From assembly GCF_947250645.1 (NCBI RefSeq), contig NZ_OX366334.1, positions 682,001 to 746,000 of the forward strand: a DNA stretch of 64,000 nt. The letters are read 5' to 3'. The notes beneath the pieces were generated by a model. It was given only the letters and a program-made list of their open reading frames with translations. It was not told where the DNA came from and made no database searches. The translations under genes and the position numbers were made by a program. How positions within the stretch are numbered: the stretch's first letter is position 1; every line of letters starts with the position of its first letter. Shown here piece by piece: positions 1 to 10,125 of the stretch. This DNA is from Wolbachia endosymbiont (group B) of Eucosma cana. GTDB taxonomy: Bacteria > Pseudomonadota > Alphaproteobacteria > Rickettsiales > Anaplasmataceae.

Positions 1-317
1 TGAAGAGCATCAAGAGAAAGTGCTTTAAAAGTGTTCGTAAGCCTCTCCTCTGCTTTTGTTAGTAATTCTATTTCCTTTTTCTTTTCTTCACGCTCTTTCT
101 GAAGAATTACTTGAAGTTCTGCGTTCCTCACTTTCAAATCAACTATTTCCTTATTTTTATCTACTAAAGCCTGTTTTGCCTCTTGAAGTTCATGTTCTAC
201 TTTAAGTAAATTCTTCTCAAGATTCTCACTAAATTTTCTGTTCTTTCTTACAACAATATAGAGAAATAGTAGTAAAAAAAGGAAATTCAATACAAAAGCT
301 ATAGAATTGAAAAGCAT
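1..317 (-). CDS. rmuC: DNA recombination protein RmuC, N-terminal part (cut by window edge)
   Basis: About 105 codons are visible from the ATG at 315-317 to the window edge. The protein opens with a hydrophobic segment (roughly residues 2-20, rich in Leu and Phe) followed by a basic stretch and a long charged coiled coil, and then the sequence ERLTNTFKALSLDAL. That layout, a membrane anchor and a coiled coil leading into a conserved F-ALS-DAL block, is typical of RmuC, which limits inversions between short repeats and carries a nuclease-like core further along. The core lies outside the window, so the call rests on the N-terminal architecture only. Confidence 0.7.
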   Translation of the reverse strand, partial: MLFNSIAFVLNFLFLLLFLYIVVRKNRKFSENLEKNLLKVEHELQEAKQALVDKNKEIVDLKVRNAELQVILQKEREEKKKEIELLTKAEERLTNTFKALSLDAL

Positions 318-573
318 CAGAACACAGAAAAAACCGCACTCACAATACTATCTAATTTTTTTATATATAAAAAAGAAAAAAAGAGCACCTGAAGAGATGC
401 GCTTACTGAAGAGCTTGGTTTGCTAATTAATAACCGTTTTCTCCTACACTTGGATTAGTAACAGAATGTCTTTTTATTGAAAATCTTATGTAATAGTTAT
501 TTTTATAATATCAAATATATTAACAACTCAATTTTACTCTCATTACTACAATACTTACATACCAGTTACTTCA
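318..573. other. Intergenic region without a recognised gene
   Basis: A 256-bp AT-rich gap between the start of rmuC and the end of the porin gene, which are both on the minus strand. It contains A/T runs around 355-380 but I see no coding frame, RNA gene or clear terminator hairpin. It must hold the rmuC promoter. Confidence 0.4.
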
Positions 574-1734
574 CTAAAAACTTAGCTTCAATCCGGCCAA
601 AAGCACATACCCGTAGTTGTTATCTTTTACTACAGGTTCCTGAGTACTAAATTTTACAATATCGAAGTAGTATGAAGTGCCAAGAGCTAATGGATATTCA
701 AGACTGAAAGCCTGTGATGTGAATTCGTTTGTACCTTTACCTGCAATATACCTAACACTATTAAAATATGTTAAGCTCACTTTACGAGAATCAGAATGAT
801 AAGCAACACCTGCATTTACATAATGCATATTATTTGTTTCAGGACTACGCTTCTCACCAGATTTACCGCCATTACCGTACGAAAAAATGCAATCAAGTTC
901 AAAAAGTTTTAGCTTCAATCCAAAATTCCAGTGTAGTAATTGATTACGGCATTCATAATTTTGAGAAGTACCATCCGAGCAGTCAGTTAAATTTTCCCTT
1001 GCAAACTCACCAGCCAAGGCAGTAGTAAAACTTATATCATCTGATAGGCCATTTTCATACGAAAGACCAGCGGCTATTAGATTGTTATATTGTAAATTAT
1101 TTTTACCTGGAACATAACTAAATCCAAGTTGAAAGTTATAGATTTTAGGAGAGATATAGTTTAACGTTGGTTGTTTTAACTTTAGTTCTAGTCTATTATA
1201 GTCGCTATAAATATTAGGCTTGACCCAAAATACCTTACCCTTATCATACCCAGAACCATCATCTTTTTTTTTATTACCGCGCAAATTTGCATAATCTGTC
1301 CAATGACCATTTATTCCTCCAGCAGCTGTGTAAATTTTTGAAGTGTTAATTAACATACTCTGACTAACTAAACTTCCTTTACCATATTCAACTGATCCAA
1401 ACTCCTGGTTCTTTATGATAAAATAGCACTTCTCCATTTCTAATTTTTCTATGTCTAATGCTTTTAGGTTTGCAATAGCAGAAACTCCTGCCTTAACATT
1501 AAACCCCATTTGCGTATTGGGATAAACTTGCTGCAAATAAAGAAAGCGCAGGTCTGAATAACTTGAGGTCTTGTCTTTTGTAGAGCTAAAAGAATCTCTG
1601 TTGAAAGCGTAGCCAAATCTTAAATCTATTTTTCCATCTAGTTCTGCATAAAACATCTCCTTATCCAGAATTACCCTAGCATTGACACTCCCTACCACGA
1701 ATAATAATGAAAATAGTTTGATCAGTAACCTCAT
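574..1734 (-). CDS. Gram-negative porin-like outer membrane protein
   Basis: A 386-residue protein with a classic signal peptide (basic MRLLIK, hydrophobic core, likely cleavage after VNA near residue 19). The mature part alternates short amphipathic strands and ends in Phe (GLKLSF), the C-terminal signature recognised by the BAM machinery. The content (many Tyr, Asn, Gly; strand-turn pattern throughout) fits a 16-strand diffusion porin of the Rhizobiales/Rickettsiales type. It would sit in the outer membrane and pass small solutes, important for a cell that takes most metabolites from its host. There are two Cys (CSDGTSQNYEC) that could form a loop disulfide. It stands alone between rmuC and an IS630 copy. 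Confidence 0.7.
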   Translation of the reverse strand: MRLLIKLFSLLFVVGSVNARVILDKEMFYAELDGKIDLRFGYAFNRDSFSSTKDKTSSYSDLRFLYLQQVYPNTQMGFNVKAGVSAIANLKALDIEKLEMEKCYFIIKNQEFGSVEYGKGSLVSQSMLINTSKIYTAAGGINGHWTDYANLRGNKKKDDGSGYDKGKVFWVKPNIYSDYNRLELKLKQPTLNYISPKIYNFQLGFSYVPGKNNLQYNNLIAAGLSYENGLSDDISFTTALAGEFARENLTDCSDGTSQNYECRNQLLHWNFGLKLKLFELDCIFSYGNGGKSGEKRSPETNNMHYVNAGVAYHSDSRKVSLTYFNSVRYIAGKGTNEFTSQAFSLEYPLALGTSYYFDIVKFSTQEPVVKDNNYGYVLLAGLKLSF

Positions 1735-1803
1735 AGTTAAGCTTAAATTTTTAATATAAGCTTAATAGAAATAAAAAACAATTCTTATATTGTGTAGAAC
1801 TTA

Positions 1804-2907
1804 TACCAATTCTCATTGTTGTGGAGTCAAATAGGAAACAGAGCAGAGTTGTTTAATTGTAGAAGTAGCAAGAGAGGTAAGAAATTTGCATAAAGTGCTC
1901 TCAAGCAAAGCAATAGTACTGTATATTTTATTGCGCAAAATGTTCTGTTTTATATATAACCAAAGCCTCTCAACAGGATTAAGTTCAGGTGAATATGGAG
2001 GTAGGTATATAATCTCAATGTTTTTAGGTACCTTTAAATTTTTTGACTTATGCCAACTAGCACAGTCCATAACAAGAACAGCTTCTCTTGTCCCTAGATA
2101 TTGCAACATTTGCTCAAGAAATATATTCATGCAATCAGTGTTAACATTTGGTGCAAATAAGCTAAAACTCTCTCCATTTTTAGGATTAACTGCACTGTAG
2201 AGATAAAAATTATGCCTACCTAACTTTATTTTAACCCGAGTTCTAGTACCTTTTTTAAACCATCCATGCCCAACTTTCGAATGTGTGCCAAACCTTGATT
2301 CATCAAAGAAAAATAGCTCTTTTTCAGGATACTTTCCAATAACTTCATTGAGATTTTTTTTTGAATTCCTCTTGTTTACTTTTATCTTGTACGTTGTGTA
2401 CTGGTCTTGGTGTAATATATGAAAATTTCATCTTTTGCATATGGCGGTGTACTGTAGATTTGCTAATATTTAAGTCGAACTTTTCCTGTATTCTTATTCT
2501 CATTTCTTTAATGGTAATATTAGGGTTTTCTTCTATCCATGCTTCAATTTGCTGTAGTTGAGCCTGATTTAATTTAGTTTTTCTTCGGCGTGATCGAGAA
2601 GCAAACAGTTTTTCTTCTCTGCCAAATTTCAAGAGTTTTATCCACGAAGTTAGTGCCTTTCTTGAAATGCAATATATTTTTGCTACAGACGTTATACTGT
2701 ACTTTTTTGCTGCAATTACAGCGTTTAGTTTTTTTGAAACATATGCATTATTCCTTACTTTCTTCAGCATCTCTTTTGCTGATTTTACTACTTCTTCATC
2801 CAATAATTTTGATCTGAGTGCCATTTATACCTAAACTATTTCACTTATTTCATTATGGCTTTTCTTCCATTATTGTCTATCTGTTTCCCGTGTAACGGGA
2901 ATTGGTA
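1804..2907 (-). mobile_element. IS630-family insertion sequence, copy A (complete)
   Basis: A 1104-bp element with ends TACCAATTC and GAATTGGTA, flanked by TTA on both sides (1801-1803 and 2908-2910). It carries the two-part transposase described next. Four further copies or partial copies lie in this window (43651-44754, 47219-48322, 59161-60264, 63835-edge) and an end fragment at 24139-24212. Copy A shares the serine variant (LFASRS) with the copy at 59161; the other two full copies have proline (LFAPRS). Confidence 0.9.
1813..2824 (-). CDS. IS630-family transposase, two overlapping frames (copy A)
   Basis: The first frame (2345-2824, 159 aa) is a helix-turn-helix DNA-binding part (SVAKIYCISRKALTSWIK) followed by a second winged-helix region. 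The catalytic part is in another frame, open from the run of nine A at 2354-2362 down to 1813. It contains the DDE triad: Asp in FFFDESRF, Asp in VMDCASWHKS and Glu in SPELNPVERLW. The second frame is +1 (equivalently -2) relative to the first, so a ribosomal frameshift on the A9 run is needed for the full protein of about 340 aa. All full copies keep the same arrangement, which argues for a programmed shift and not decay. Confidence 0.85.
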
Positions 2908-2910
2908 TTA

Positions 2911-3284
2911 GCAAAGATAAAAGCTTCAAAGCGAAAGAATTAGGTACTGCCTCTCTTGGTAGAATTAAGGTGAAATCTTCCAATACTTGGCAAACTAATT
3001 TTATTTAAGAATCTTTAAACCCTTTTGTACCAAATTTTAATGAAGCAAAAAATTCTTCTAATTCTTCAAAAGGACAACTATTTTTCTCTAATTTTACTTT
3101 TATAATATTGCTTAACATTGTAACTCCACTAACCGTTTTATACATGTAGCTTAACACTATTTTAATAATTTATTAAGAAAGTTTAATTATTAATTATAAT
3201 ATTTAATAAAATAAATAGACTCTTTTACATTTCATCTGCAAGAATCTTTTCCTTAGTTTGTAAATAAAGATTTTCTGAATCTAA
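2911..3284. other. Mostly non-coding gap with one tiny ORF
   Basis: On the minus strand 3007-3120 encodes a 37-residue peptide (starts MLSNIIKVKLEKNS), unsupported by any family I know. On the plus strand 2911-3009 has a short open tail (ends NTWQTNFI) that may be the 3' stub of a gene cut by the IS630 insertion. Neither is convincing. The rest (3120-3240) is very AT-rich. Confidence 0.3.
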
Positions 3285-3313
3285 TTGCCGCAGGTTACGT
3301 TTAGTAATATAAT
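3285..3313 (+). promoter_or_regulatory. Probable sigma-70 promoter of secA
   Basis: TTGCCG at 3285-3290, a 17-bp spacer, and a perfect TATAAT at 3308-3313. Transcription would start near 3320, giving a leader of about 24 nt before the secA ATG at 3344. The match to the consensus is read directly; activity is inferred. Confidence 0.6.
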
Positions 3314-3343
3314 CTCATATTAAATAAAACTTTACCTAAGTTT

Positions 3344-6004
3344 ATGCCAGACTCTACGTTAGTTTTAACAACTATTCTTATATTCTTCATCTTTACGTTG
3401 TCACTTTTTTTTATAAAAAGGATATTTGGATCAACGAACAAGAAGATAATAAAATCCTTCAGAAAAATTGCTCAGCAGATTAATGCGCTAGAGCAAGAAA
3501 TGCAGAGCTTATCTGATGAGGATCTTGCTAGTAAAACTGCGGAATTAAAACAAGAACTGAAAAATGGAAAAACACTAAATGACCTTCTCGTACCTGCATT
3601 TGCGGTTGTACGAGAAGCATCACGGAGATTCCTTAACATGAGGCATTTCGACGTTCAGCTAATTGGTGGCATGGTTCTCCATAATGGCATGATATCAGAA
3701 ATGAAAACAGGAGAAGGAAAGACACTCGTCGCAACTTTAGCTGCGTATCTAAATTCTTTAGAAGGAAAAGGTGTGCACGTCGTAACTGTTAACGACTATC
3801 TTGCAAAACGAGATACAGAGTGGATGAGTAAATTATATAATTCTCTTGGAGTTTCTGTTGCATTTATTACAAATAATTTGACAGACGACGAGAGAAAAAA
3901 GGCTTATAGCGCAGATATCGTATACTCAACAAATAATGAACTTGCCTTTGATTATCTACGAGATAATATGAAATTTTCTCAAGAAGATATGGTTCAGAGA
4001 GGCTTCAATTACGCGATAGTAGACGAAGTAGACTCTATACTGATTGATGAAGCGCGTACTCCGCTCATTATTTCTGGCCCACTTGAGGAAAATAATCAGA
4101 TATATAAGCATATCAATAAAATAGTAATCAAATTAGTTGATTCTGACTATGAAGTCGATGAAAAGAGTAGAGCAGTGTTCCTCACTGAAAATGGCATTTC
4201 ACGAGTGGAGGAATTACTAAAATCGTATAACCTCATTCCTGGAAATTCCTCGCTCTATGATACTAGCAATATTATACTGACTCATTATATAGATCAAGCA
4301 CTTCGTGCACATAAGCTGTTTACTGCTGATAAAGATTATATAGTGAAAAACGGTAAGGTGGTAATTATTGATGAGTTTACTGGGCGCATGATGGAAGGTA
4401 GGAGATATTCTGATGGTCTTCACCAGGCACTGGAGGCAAAGGAGAATCTTGAAATTCAGTATGAAAGTCAAACTTTAGCATCAGTCACATTTCAGAACTA
4501 CTTTCGTATGTACAACAAACTTTCTGGTATGACAGGAACAGCAGCAACAGAGGCAGAAGAATTTCGTGATATATATAGATTAAATGTAGTAAAAATTCCA
4601 ACTAATGTGCCTGTTAAAAGAATAGATGTTGATGATGAAATTTATGGCACAGAAAAAGAAAAATTTAGTGCTGTATTGAAGTTTATAGAGGAATGCCACA
4701 AACGCCTACAACCAGTCCTTGTTGGTACGGTAAGTATTGAAAACTCTGAAAAACTTTCTGCGCTTTTGCAAAGCTATTCTCTTAAGCATTCAGTATTGAA
4801 TGCTCGCTATCATGAACAAGAGGCATACATAATAGCTCAAGCTGGGGTGCCAGGAAGCATTACTATAGCAACAAACATGGCAGGACGTGGAACTGATATT
4901 CAGCTTGGTGGAAATGTTGAAATGATTGCAAAAATAGAGCTCAAGAAAATAAAAAATGCTGATGAAAGAGAAAAAAAATATCAAGAAATAGTCGAAAGAG
5001 TAAAAAAAGATAAGGAAATTGCTATAAAAGCTGGTGGCTTATGTGTTATCGGAACCGAAAGGCATGAAAGCAGGAGAATAGATGATCAACTACGTGGCCG
5101 TTCTGGTCGTCAGGGTGACCCTGGGCTTTCTAAGTTCTTTTTATCACTTGAGGATGATTTAATGAGGATATTTGGCTCTGATAGAATGAGGAATTTTTTA
5201 CAAAGAGTGGGACTAAAGAACAATGAGGCTATTCATCATCCATGGATTAATAAAGCACTTGAGAAAGCACAGAAAAAAGTTGAAGCTAGAAATTATGATG
5301 TGCGGAAGTCTTTGCTGAAGTTTGATGATGTAATCAACAATCAACGTAAGGTTATTTTTAAGCAGAGAAATCATATTTTAAACAATGAAGTCAATGATTT
5401 AGTTGAAGTATATAGCGAAGTAAATGAGAGTGTAATAGAAGGTATAGTACGAAGTGATTACTACGAAGATTACGTTGAAGATATTGCAAAAGAATTCTAC
5501 ACAAGGTACGGGGTAACGCTTAATAAGGAAGCCCTAGCAGAGTTTTTGAATAAACAAGAAGCCTTGAATTATGTAAATGGTAAGATACAAGAATTTTTTA
5601 CTGAAAAAGAAAAATATTTCAATAGTCAACAAACTACAGATTTGTGGAATACGATAGTGAAACAAGTTATGATCATGACACTTGATCATTTATGGAGGGA
5701 ACACCTCTCGGTTTTGGAAAGCCTAAGACAAAGCATAAATTTGCGTGCCATGGGGCAAAAAGACCCATTAAATGAATTTAAACGCGAAGCTTTCTTAATG
5801 TTTGAGTCGATGCTTGAAAAATGGAAAGAGCTAACCATTTATCGCCTAGCGCACTTTAAGTTGGTAAATAACCAAGAGATAAGCAACAGATTATACCCTA
5901 CTAAAAAAGATAATTTTACCAAAGTTTCAAGAAATGACAAGTGCCCTTGTCATTCCGGGCATAAATACAAACACTGCCATGGTGCTCCTAATGTACAGAA
6001 TTAG
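3344..6004 (+). CDS. secA: Preprotein translocase ATPase SecA
   Basis: An 886-residue SecA, the motor that pushes unfolded preproteins through SecYEG. Visible landmarks in order: Walker A (TGEGKT, about residues 122-127), the [15 protein letters not shown]alker B region, the preprotein-crosslinking region, MTGTAATE, the second helicase domain with [15 protein letters not shown], the [23 protein letters not shown] block, the helical wing and scaffold, and a C-terminal zinc-binding tail [13 protein letters not shown] that binds SecB/SecY lipids. The start is unusual: about 26 hydrophobic residues precede the point where SecA proteins normally begin ([11 protein letters not shown]). The promoter position supports the ATG at 3344; an internal TTG near residue 19 is an alternative. 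Confidence 0.97.
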   Translation: MPDSTLVLTTILIFFIFTLSLFFIKRIFGSTNKKIIKSFRKIAQQINALEQEMQSLSDEDLASKTAELKQELKNGKTLNDLLVPAFAVVREASRRFLNMRHFDVQLIGGMVLHNGMISEMKTGEGKTLVATLAAYLNSLEGKGVHVVTVNDYLAKRDTEWMSKLYNSLGVSVAFITNNLTDDERKKAYSADIVYSTNNELAFDYLRDNMKFSQEDMVQRGFNYAIVDEVDSILIDEARTPLIISGPLEENNQIYKHINKIVIKLVDSDYEVDEKSRAVFLTENGISRVEELLKSYNLIPGNSSLYDTSNIILTHYIDQALRAHKLFTADKDYIVKNGKVVIIDEFTGRMMEGRRYSDGLHQALEAKENLEIQYESQTLASVTFQNYFRMYNKLSGMTGTAATEAEEFRDIYRLNVVKIPTNVPVKRIDVDDEIYGTEKEKFSAVLKFIEECHKRLQPVLVGTVSIENSEKLSALLQSYSLKHSVLNARYHEQEAYIIAQAGVPGSITIATNMAGRGTDIQLGGNVEMIAKIELKKIKNADEREKKYQEIVERVKKDKEIAIKAGGLCVIGTERHESRRIDDQLRGRSGRQGDPGLSKFFLSLEDDLMRIFGSDRMRNFLQRVGLKNNEAIHHPWINKALEKAQKKVEARNYDVRKSLLKFDDVINNQRKVIFKQRNHILNNEVNDLVEVYSEVNESVIEGIVRSDYYEDYVEDIAKEFYTRYGVTLNKEALAEFLNKQEALNYVNGKIQEFFTEKEKYFNSQQTTDLWNTIVKQVMIMTLDHLWREHLSVLESLRQSINLRAMGQKDPLNEFKREAFLMFESMLEKWKELTIYRLAHFKLVNNQEISNRLYPTKKDNFTKVSRNDKCPCHSGHKYKHCHGAPNVQN

Positions 6005-6282
6005 TTGTTACAAGCATGCTATAGCTGCTAATATCAATATCATCTAACTCATTACTTAATGAGTACTTTGATACTCTATATGCAGCCTCATAGTAAATTC
6101 CACAGAGCCTAGTGCTATTAACAAACATGCATTGTTTATTTGGTTTTCCTCCTCTTACCTTTTTCTTGGCCTCTTCCTCTATTAAAATTTCTATTATTTT
6201 TCCAATGTTTTTCTTTTTACTCCTCTTAGTCTTCGAAGCTTCTCTTCATCAAGTTTACTTACCTGCTCAAAATTTATACCTT
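6003..6282 (-). pseudogene. Decayed IS5-type transposase N-terminus
   Basis: Reading leftward from about 6282 the frame encodes NFEQVSKLDEEKLRRLRGV followed, after a frame change, by EILIEEEAKKKVRGGKPNK. This matches the N-terminal pattern of Wolbachia IS5-family transposases (FEQV-LDEEKFRRLTGVK ... EIL-E ... KKK-GGR-NKLSLED). No DDE core follows. A similar fragment is seen at about 43470-43640. It fills the 390-bp gap between secA and the WSP-like gene. Confidence 0.4.
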
Positions 6283-6391
6283 CCCTAATATTGCTTCTAC
6301 TACTTGTTTCTTAAGTTATCCAAGAAGTCTAATGGCAAGAAAAGAAGCACTGACCACTTTTGCTTAAGATGCCCTTGAACAGATATTATTA

Positions 6392-7333
6392 CTAAAAATT
6401 AAACATCAAACCAACTTCAATATTATGAGTGGATATATCATCTGCAATAGGTATTGGGATACTAAAGTAACGATAGCCGAAAAAGGTTTTAACTTCTGGA
6501 ATTATTAAATAATTAACACCAAGCTTTATTTGATAAGCAAACCAAGGAACATTCAGTGGCATTGAATTTTCTGGTGATCCATTAATCTTTTTTAATCTAA
6601 AAACTGTTGGCCCTATACCAAGACCAATATAAGGAGCAAATTGTGTATCTCGAATACTGGAGTTATAATAGAAGTTTAATAAAAATGCAAACACGCTTGC
6701 TGATTTATCAAATAACGGAGGAGAGTTACTATCTTCAATATTGGCTGTAGAATACATAGCTTCAAAATCAACTCGGCCATTTTCCCCAGCATAGTAACCT
6801 AAAGATACGCTCCTAAGCCACTGGAAATCAATTTTGCCGTTAAATTTCTCTATACTCTTAATTTCATTTACTAATCCAGTTTTGACAAGCCTTAACATCT
6901 GAATTTCTAGCCAAGAAAGATCAGAATCATCTGTATTGATTAAACGAATAAACCTTTCTCCTATTGCCTTTATACCCTTTACAAATGTGTCTGAGTTATC
7001 ATGGTATATCTTACCACCGTTAGCACTAACATAAAAATCAAGTTTTTTTGATTTTTCCTTTGTAGGTTCAGTTTGATCTGCAATACTTGGCCACATATTT
7101 TTCTGATCAGCTGCTTGGAAAATAGAAGGTGAATTACTTTCAAGTTCTTGATATTTTATTGGTATTTCTTTTTCAGCAACCTCTTCAGAACGTATTACAC
7201 TTTCATTATTGTCTGTTTCTAATTTTAAGGATTGTACTTGCTCAATGTGTGTATTGTTACTGATATAAGTAATAAAAAAATAGATACACGGAATGAAGAT
7301 GAAAAATAAAGCAATAGATATTCTAATTATCAT
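6392..7333 (-). CDS. WSP/P44-like surface antigen family outer membrane protein
   Basis: A 313-residue protein. An N-terminal hydrophobic segment (residues 3-26) acts as signal or anchor, followed by an extended polar linker of about 100 residues unusual for the family, then a beta-barrel part. The C-terminal third carries the family pattern: APYIGLGIGPTVFRL, WFAYQIKLGVNYLI, VKTFFGYRYFSIP and a final strand HNIEVGLMFNF ending in Phe. These are features of the surface antigen family (WSP, P44/Msp2, OMP-1) of Anaplasmataceae. The long linker suggests a barrel tethered by an N-terminal membrane helix or a periplasmic spacer. Confidence 0.75.
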   Translation of the reverse strand: MIIRISIALFFIFIPCIYFFITYISNNTHIEQVQSLKLETDNNESVIRSEEVAEKEIPIKYQELESNSPSIFQAADQKNMWPSIADQTEPTKEKSKKLDFYVSANGGKIYHDNSDTFVKGIKAIGERFIRLINTDDSDLSWLEIQMLRLVKTGLVNEIKSIEKFNGKIDFQWLRSVSLGYYAGENGRVDFEAMYSTANIEDSNSPPLFDKSASVFAFLLNFYYNSSIRDTQFAPYIGLGIGPTVFRLKKINGSPENSMPLNVPWFAYQIKLGVNYLIIPEVKTFFGYRYFSIPIPIADDISTHNIEVGLMFNF

Positions 7334-7392
7334 AAATGAATTATCACTTATAGTATAACTACTATATCATATATTCCTTTAATGTACAAAAA

Positions 7393-8619
7393 TTAAGAAA
7401 TAATATTTCCAATTAAACAATTATTTTCCACTCCTTTAACATGAGCTTTCACAATACTTTTAGCTTGAACTCTTGATGTAAGTTTTATTAATGCAAAATT
7501 TTCTGTTCTACCAATATTATTCTGCTCAACCAAAACGCTTTGCTCAGTGCCGAGCAAAGATTGATAAAAACTGCTCATCATTTCTTTATTTATTTCTCTT
7601 AGATGCTTTACTCGTTCTTTACGCACATTCTCTGGTATTTGTGGCATCCGTGCAGCAGGTGTGTTCTTCCGCTCTGAATATGGAAAAGCATGTAGGTAAA
7701 CTATATTTGTTTTTTTCAGTAAATCAACTGTATCCTGAAACATTTCGTCAGTTTCTGTTGGAAATCCAGCAATAATATCAGCACCAAATGCTATATTAGG
7801 TCTTAAACTCTTCATTCTATGATAAAATTCTATCACTTGTTCTCTATTGTGACGACGTTTCATTCTCTTTAGTATTAAATTATTACCAGACTGTAGACTC
7901 AAGTGTAAGTGAGGCATAAGTCTTGACTCATTAGCTATTAAATCCATTAGTTCATCATCAACTTCAGCAACATCAATAGAGGAAAGTCTTAGCCTCTTTA
8001 ACTGTGGTATATCCTTTAAAACTCTTCTAATCATTGAACCAAGTGATTGCTTACCAAACAAATCTGTACCAAAATCAGTAATATCAACACCTGTAAACAC
8101 CACTTCCTGATACCCATTTTCTATAAAAATCTTAATTTGCTCTATAATATTGTTTACTGGCACAGATCGATTATTCCCTCTTGCCTCAGTAATTGAGCAA
8201 AATGTGCAGCTATGATTACAACCATTTTGAATTTCAATAAATGCCCTTGATTTATCTTCAAATCCATTAATGAGAATAGGTTCTACTTGGTTATCACTGA
8301 CTAAGATTTCATCATTATTTAGTAGATAATTTTCAGCTCTTAGCTTGTCTTGATTACCTAGCACTTTACTTACACCAGGAATATCACTATATGATTTAGG
8401 ATCTAATTGAACGGCACAGCCAACTACGATAATTTCTTTACTTGGGTCGTTTTTATAGATCTTACGTATTTTTTGCTTCACTTGGCGTTCTGCTTCGTTT
8501 GTCACTGCACAGCTATGCACTACAACAACATTTTCTCTCTTTGCTTTTTTTAATGCTTCTTTGATTAACTCACTCTCGTAGAAATTTAGACGACAACCAA
8601 ATGTTATTACTTCATTCAT
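7393..8619 (-). CDS. mtaB: tRNA-t6A37 methylthiotransferase MtaB (MiaB-like radical SAM enzyme)
   Basis: A 408-residue radical SAM enzyme that adds a methylthio group to t6A at position 37 of tRNAs reading ANN codons. The N-terminal domain carries the auxiliary-cluster cysteines (TFGCRLN, HSCAVTN, VVGCAVQ). The radical SAM motif is NGCNHSCTFCSI (CxxxCxxC). LHLSLQSGNNLILKRMKRRH and the FGADIIAGFPTET block are typical of the subfamily, and a TRAM-like domain closes the protein. The FGCRLN rather than GCQMN opening separates MtaB from MiaB. It is separated from the WSP-like gene by about 60 bp and could be co-transcribed. Confidence 0.9.
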   Translation of the reverse strand: MNEVITFGCRLNFYESELIKEALKKAKRENVVVVHSCAVTNEAERQVKQKIRKIYKNDPSKEIIVVGCAVQLDPKSYSDIPGVSKVLGNQDKLRAENYLLNNDEILVSDNQVEPILINGFEDKSRAFIEIQNGCNHSCTFCSITEARGNNRSVPVNNIIEQIKIFIENGYQEVVFTGVDITDFGTDLFGKQSLGSMIRRVLKDIPQLKRLRLSSIDVAEVDDELMDLIANESRLMPHLHLSLQSGNNLILKRMKRRHNREQVIEFYHRMKSLRPNIAFGADIIAGFPTETDEMFQDTVDLLKKTNIVYLHAFPYSERKNTPAARMPQIPENVRKERVKHLREINKEMMSSFYQSLLGTEQSVLVEQNNIGRTENFALIKLTSRVQAKSIVKAHVKGVENNCLIGNIIS

Positions 8620-8770
8620 GCTTTTGCTTTAATAGATCTAAATTATATCAAATATCCAAGCAAAATGACTATTTTTTTGGTAGATATTATAATTTAAACA
8701 TAACCTCTAGAGTTGAAAATCACAGGAAGAATTTGTAGATATACAGTAAGATCATTTAACATTTTGGTAT

Positions 8771-8872
8771 TAGATTTCTTGCATAACTGGAATTCAAAGA
8801 GTTCCAGCTCGTGACGCTGGAATCAAGATTTTCTTATTGGATACCAAGCTGGCTGGTTATGCAAGAAATCTA
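8771..8872. repeat. 102-bp palindromic element with 17-bp perfect arms
   Basis: The 17-bp arm TAGATTTCTTGCATAAC at 8771-8787 is perfectly complemented at 8856-8872. The interior carries CTGGAATTC and CCAGCTCGTGACGCTGG, which resemble GTGACGCTGGAAT-type motifs scattered in Wolbachia intergenic DNA. It lies in the 340-bp gap upstream of mtaB, with no coding frame there. Confidence 0.6.
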
Positions 8873-8958
8873 TTATATTCCATAAAAAAAGCTTAATGCC
8901 AATGATGTTAACCTCAAGCGAATATAAACCAAAAAACATTTTGCTAAACCTTGAAGCT

Positions 8959-9513
8959 CTACCATGCAAATTCATCTATATCATTTGGTACATAAGTGTC
9001 AGAATAAGCTTCATCCAAACTTTCTGCTTTCCATGGAAGCCATGAAGAAGGTTTTATCTTCTCTAAAACTTTACCTGGTATTGATGTTATCTCTTGCTTC
9101 ACGTCTTCTTTTAATTTTTCTATTTGTAACCGAGCAAAATCTTCCACGCGAACCATGAGTTTATCTGTTAGCTCTTTTATCATGTCTTGATTTTGTTCTG
9201 CAACTTTCTTTGTAATAGGTACGACAATTTTACTTATAATCTCCGTTCCTAATGGAACAACGATTTGCTTTGCAACCTGATCACTAACAGGTTTAATAAG
9301 GTAATCTGCTATACTCTTTGCTGTATCTCCAGTCAGATTTGTTATTTTTTTTAAACTATCACCAATAATACCATAGTTTTTTTGGTACATCATATCTTCA
9401 TCAGCAACTTCATATCTTCCTAAATCATCATACATTCCCATTTGTTGGTGAGACAATCCATTTGCATCAGATACATATCCGTATTTATTAAGTGAATTGG
9501 AATTAGACCGCAT
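8959..9513 (-). CDS. Hypothetical protein, amphipathic helical
   Basis: A 184-residue protein I do not recognise. It has a polar N-terminus rich in Met, Asp and Tyr, then a long region (about residues 50-160) of regularly spaced hydrophobic residues with repeated short units (KPVSDQVAKQIVVPLGTEI, SKIVVPITKKVAEQ) that look like amphipathic helices, and a C-terminus with Trp (SSWLPWKAES) and acidic residues. There is no signal peptide or transmembrane segment. It could lie on membranes or be a secreted protein; neither is shown by the sequence. The start ATG is preceded by AGGAGAATGTT, a good ribosome binding site. Confidence 0.6.
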   Translation of the reverse strand: MRSNSNSLNKYGYVSDANGLSHQQMGMYDDLGRYEVADEDMMYQKNYGIIGDSLKKITNLTGDTAKSIADYLIKPVSDQVAKQIVVPLGTEIISKIVVPITKKVAEQNQDMIKELTDKLMVRVEDFARLQIEKLKEDVKQEITSIPGKVLEKIKPSSWLPWKAESLDEAYSDTYVPNDIDEFAW

Positions 9514-9876
9514 AACATTCTCCTAATTATTTATATATTCCTATTTCAGTATGAAACAACTAACAAAACATTAACTTTGAAGAACTCTTCTCAATTAATA
9601 CATCAATAAAGGTAAGACCATATAATTTTCTCCTTTCTTGATACTATTCTCCTCCGAACTTAGTTCACACAGTTATTCAGACACTTCTGAATTTACCACC
9701 CCCAATTCCACTGCTTTTTTATATTTTGACTAGGTCTTCTCCTACAATTAGATAATCAGTACTCTTATCTGAAATGTACCATATAACTACACCAAGCTAC
9801 AAATATGACACAAGAGTTTAGATTATTTTAGTTATTCTCTTGTATAAGATACTCTTTATATCAAAAAGAGGACCAT
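9514..9876. other. Intergenic region, divergent promoters expected
   Basis: A 363-bp gap between divergent genes. I find no gene, RNA or strong repeat in it. It must contain the promoters of both neighbours; no clear consensus pair stands out. Confidence 0.4.
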
Positions 9877-10125
9877 ATGAGTGAAGCAACTTTTTCTGAA
9901 AAAAATCAGCTTTCTAGAGAAGACATAGCAGAGTTAACAGAACTTATGTGTCTTGAACGAAGTGAAGTAAGTGAAAGTGGAACAGGGCTATCAGAACTTA
10001 TAGCTGAACAGGAGCAAATACTTGAGGATTTAGGAATAGAATCAAAAGAGCTTTTATGTTCTCAGCATACAGGAATGTATGAGAACCTTAGTCAGCCCTA
10101 TTCTACGGATCTCGAGGTTTTATAG
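9877..10125 (+). CDS. Small acidic hypothetical protein
   Basis: An 82-residue, strongly acidic protein (many Glu and Ser, few basic residues), starting MSEATFSEKNQLSRED. The start is supported by AAGAGGA about 6 nt upstream. It contains LSELIAEQEQILEDLGIESKELL, likely helical. No known family is recognised. Directly after its stop begins a decayed IS481 fragment, so the 3' end may have been altered by that insertion. Confidence 0.45.
   Translation: MSEATFSEKNQLSREDIAELTELMCLERSEVSESGTGLSELIAEQEQILEDLGIESKELLCSQHTGMYENLSQPYSTDLEVL

Noticed and set aside
768..1025. 85-aa plus-strand ORF within the porin gene
   Set aside because: Antisense to a clear outer-membrane protein with signal peptide and terminal Phe.
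1886..2200. Plus-strand 104-aa ORF within IS630 (also in other copies)
   Set aside because: Antisense to the DDE domain and dependent on its codon structure.
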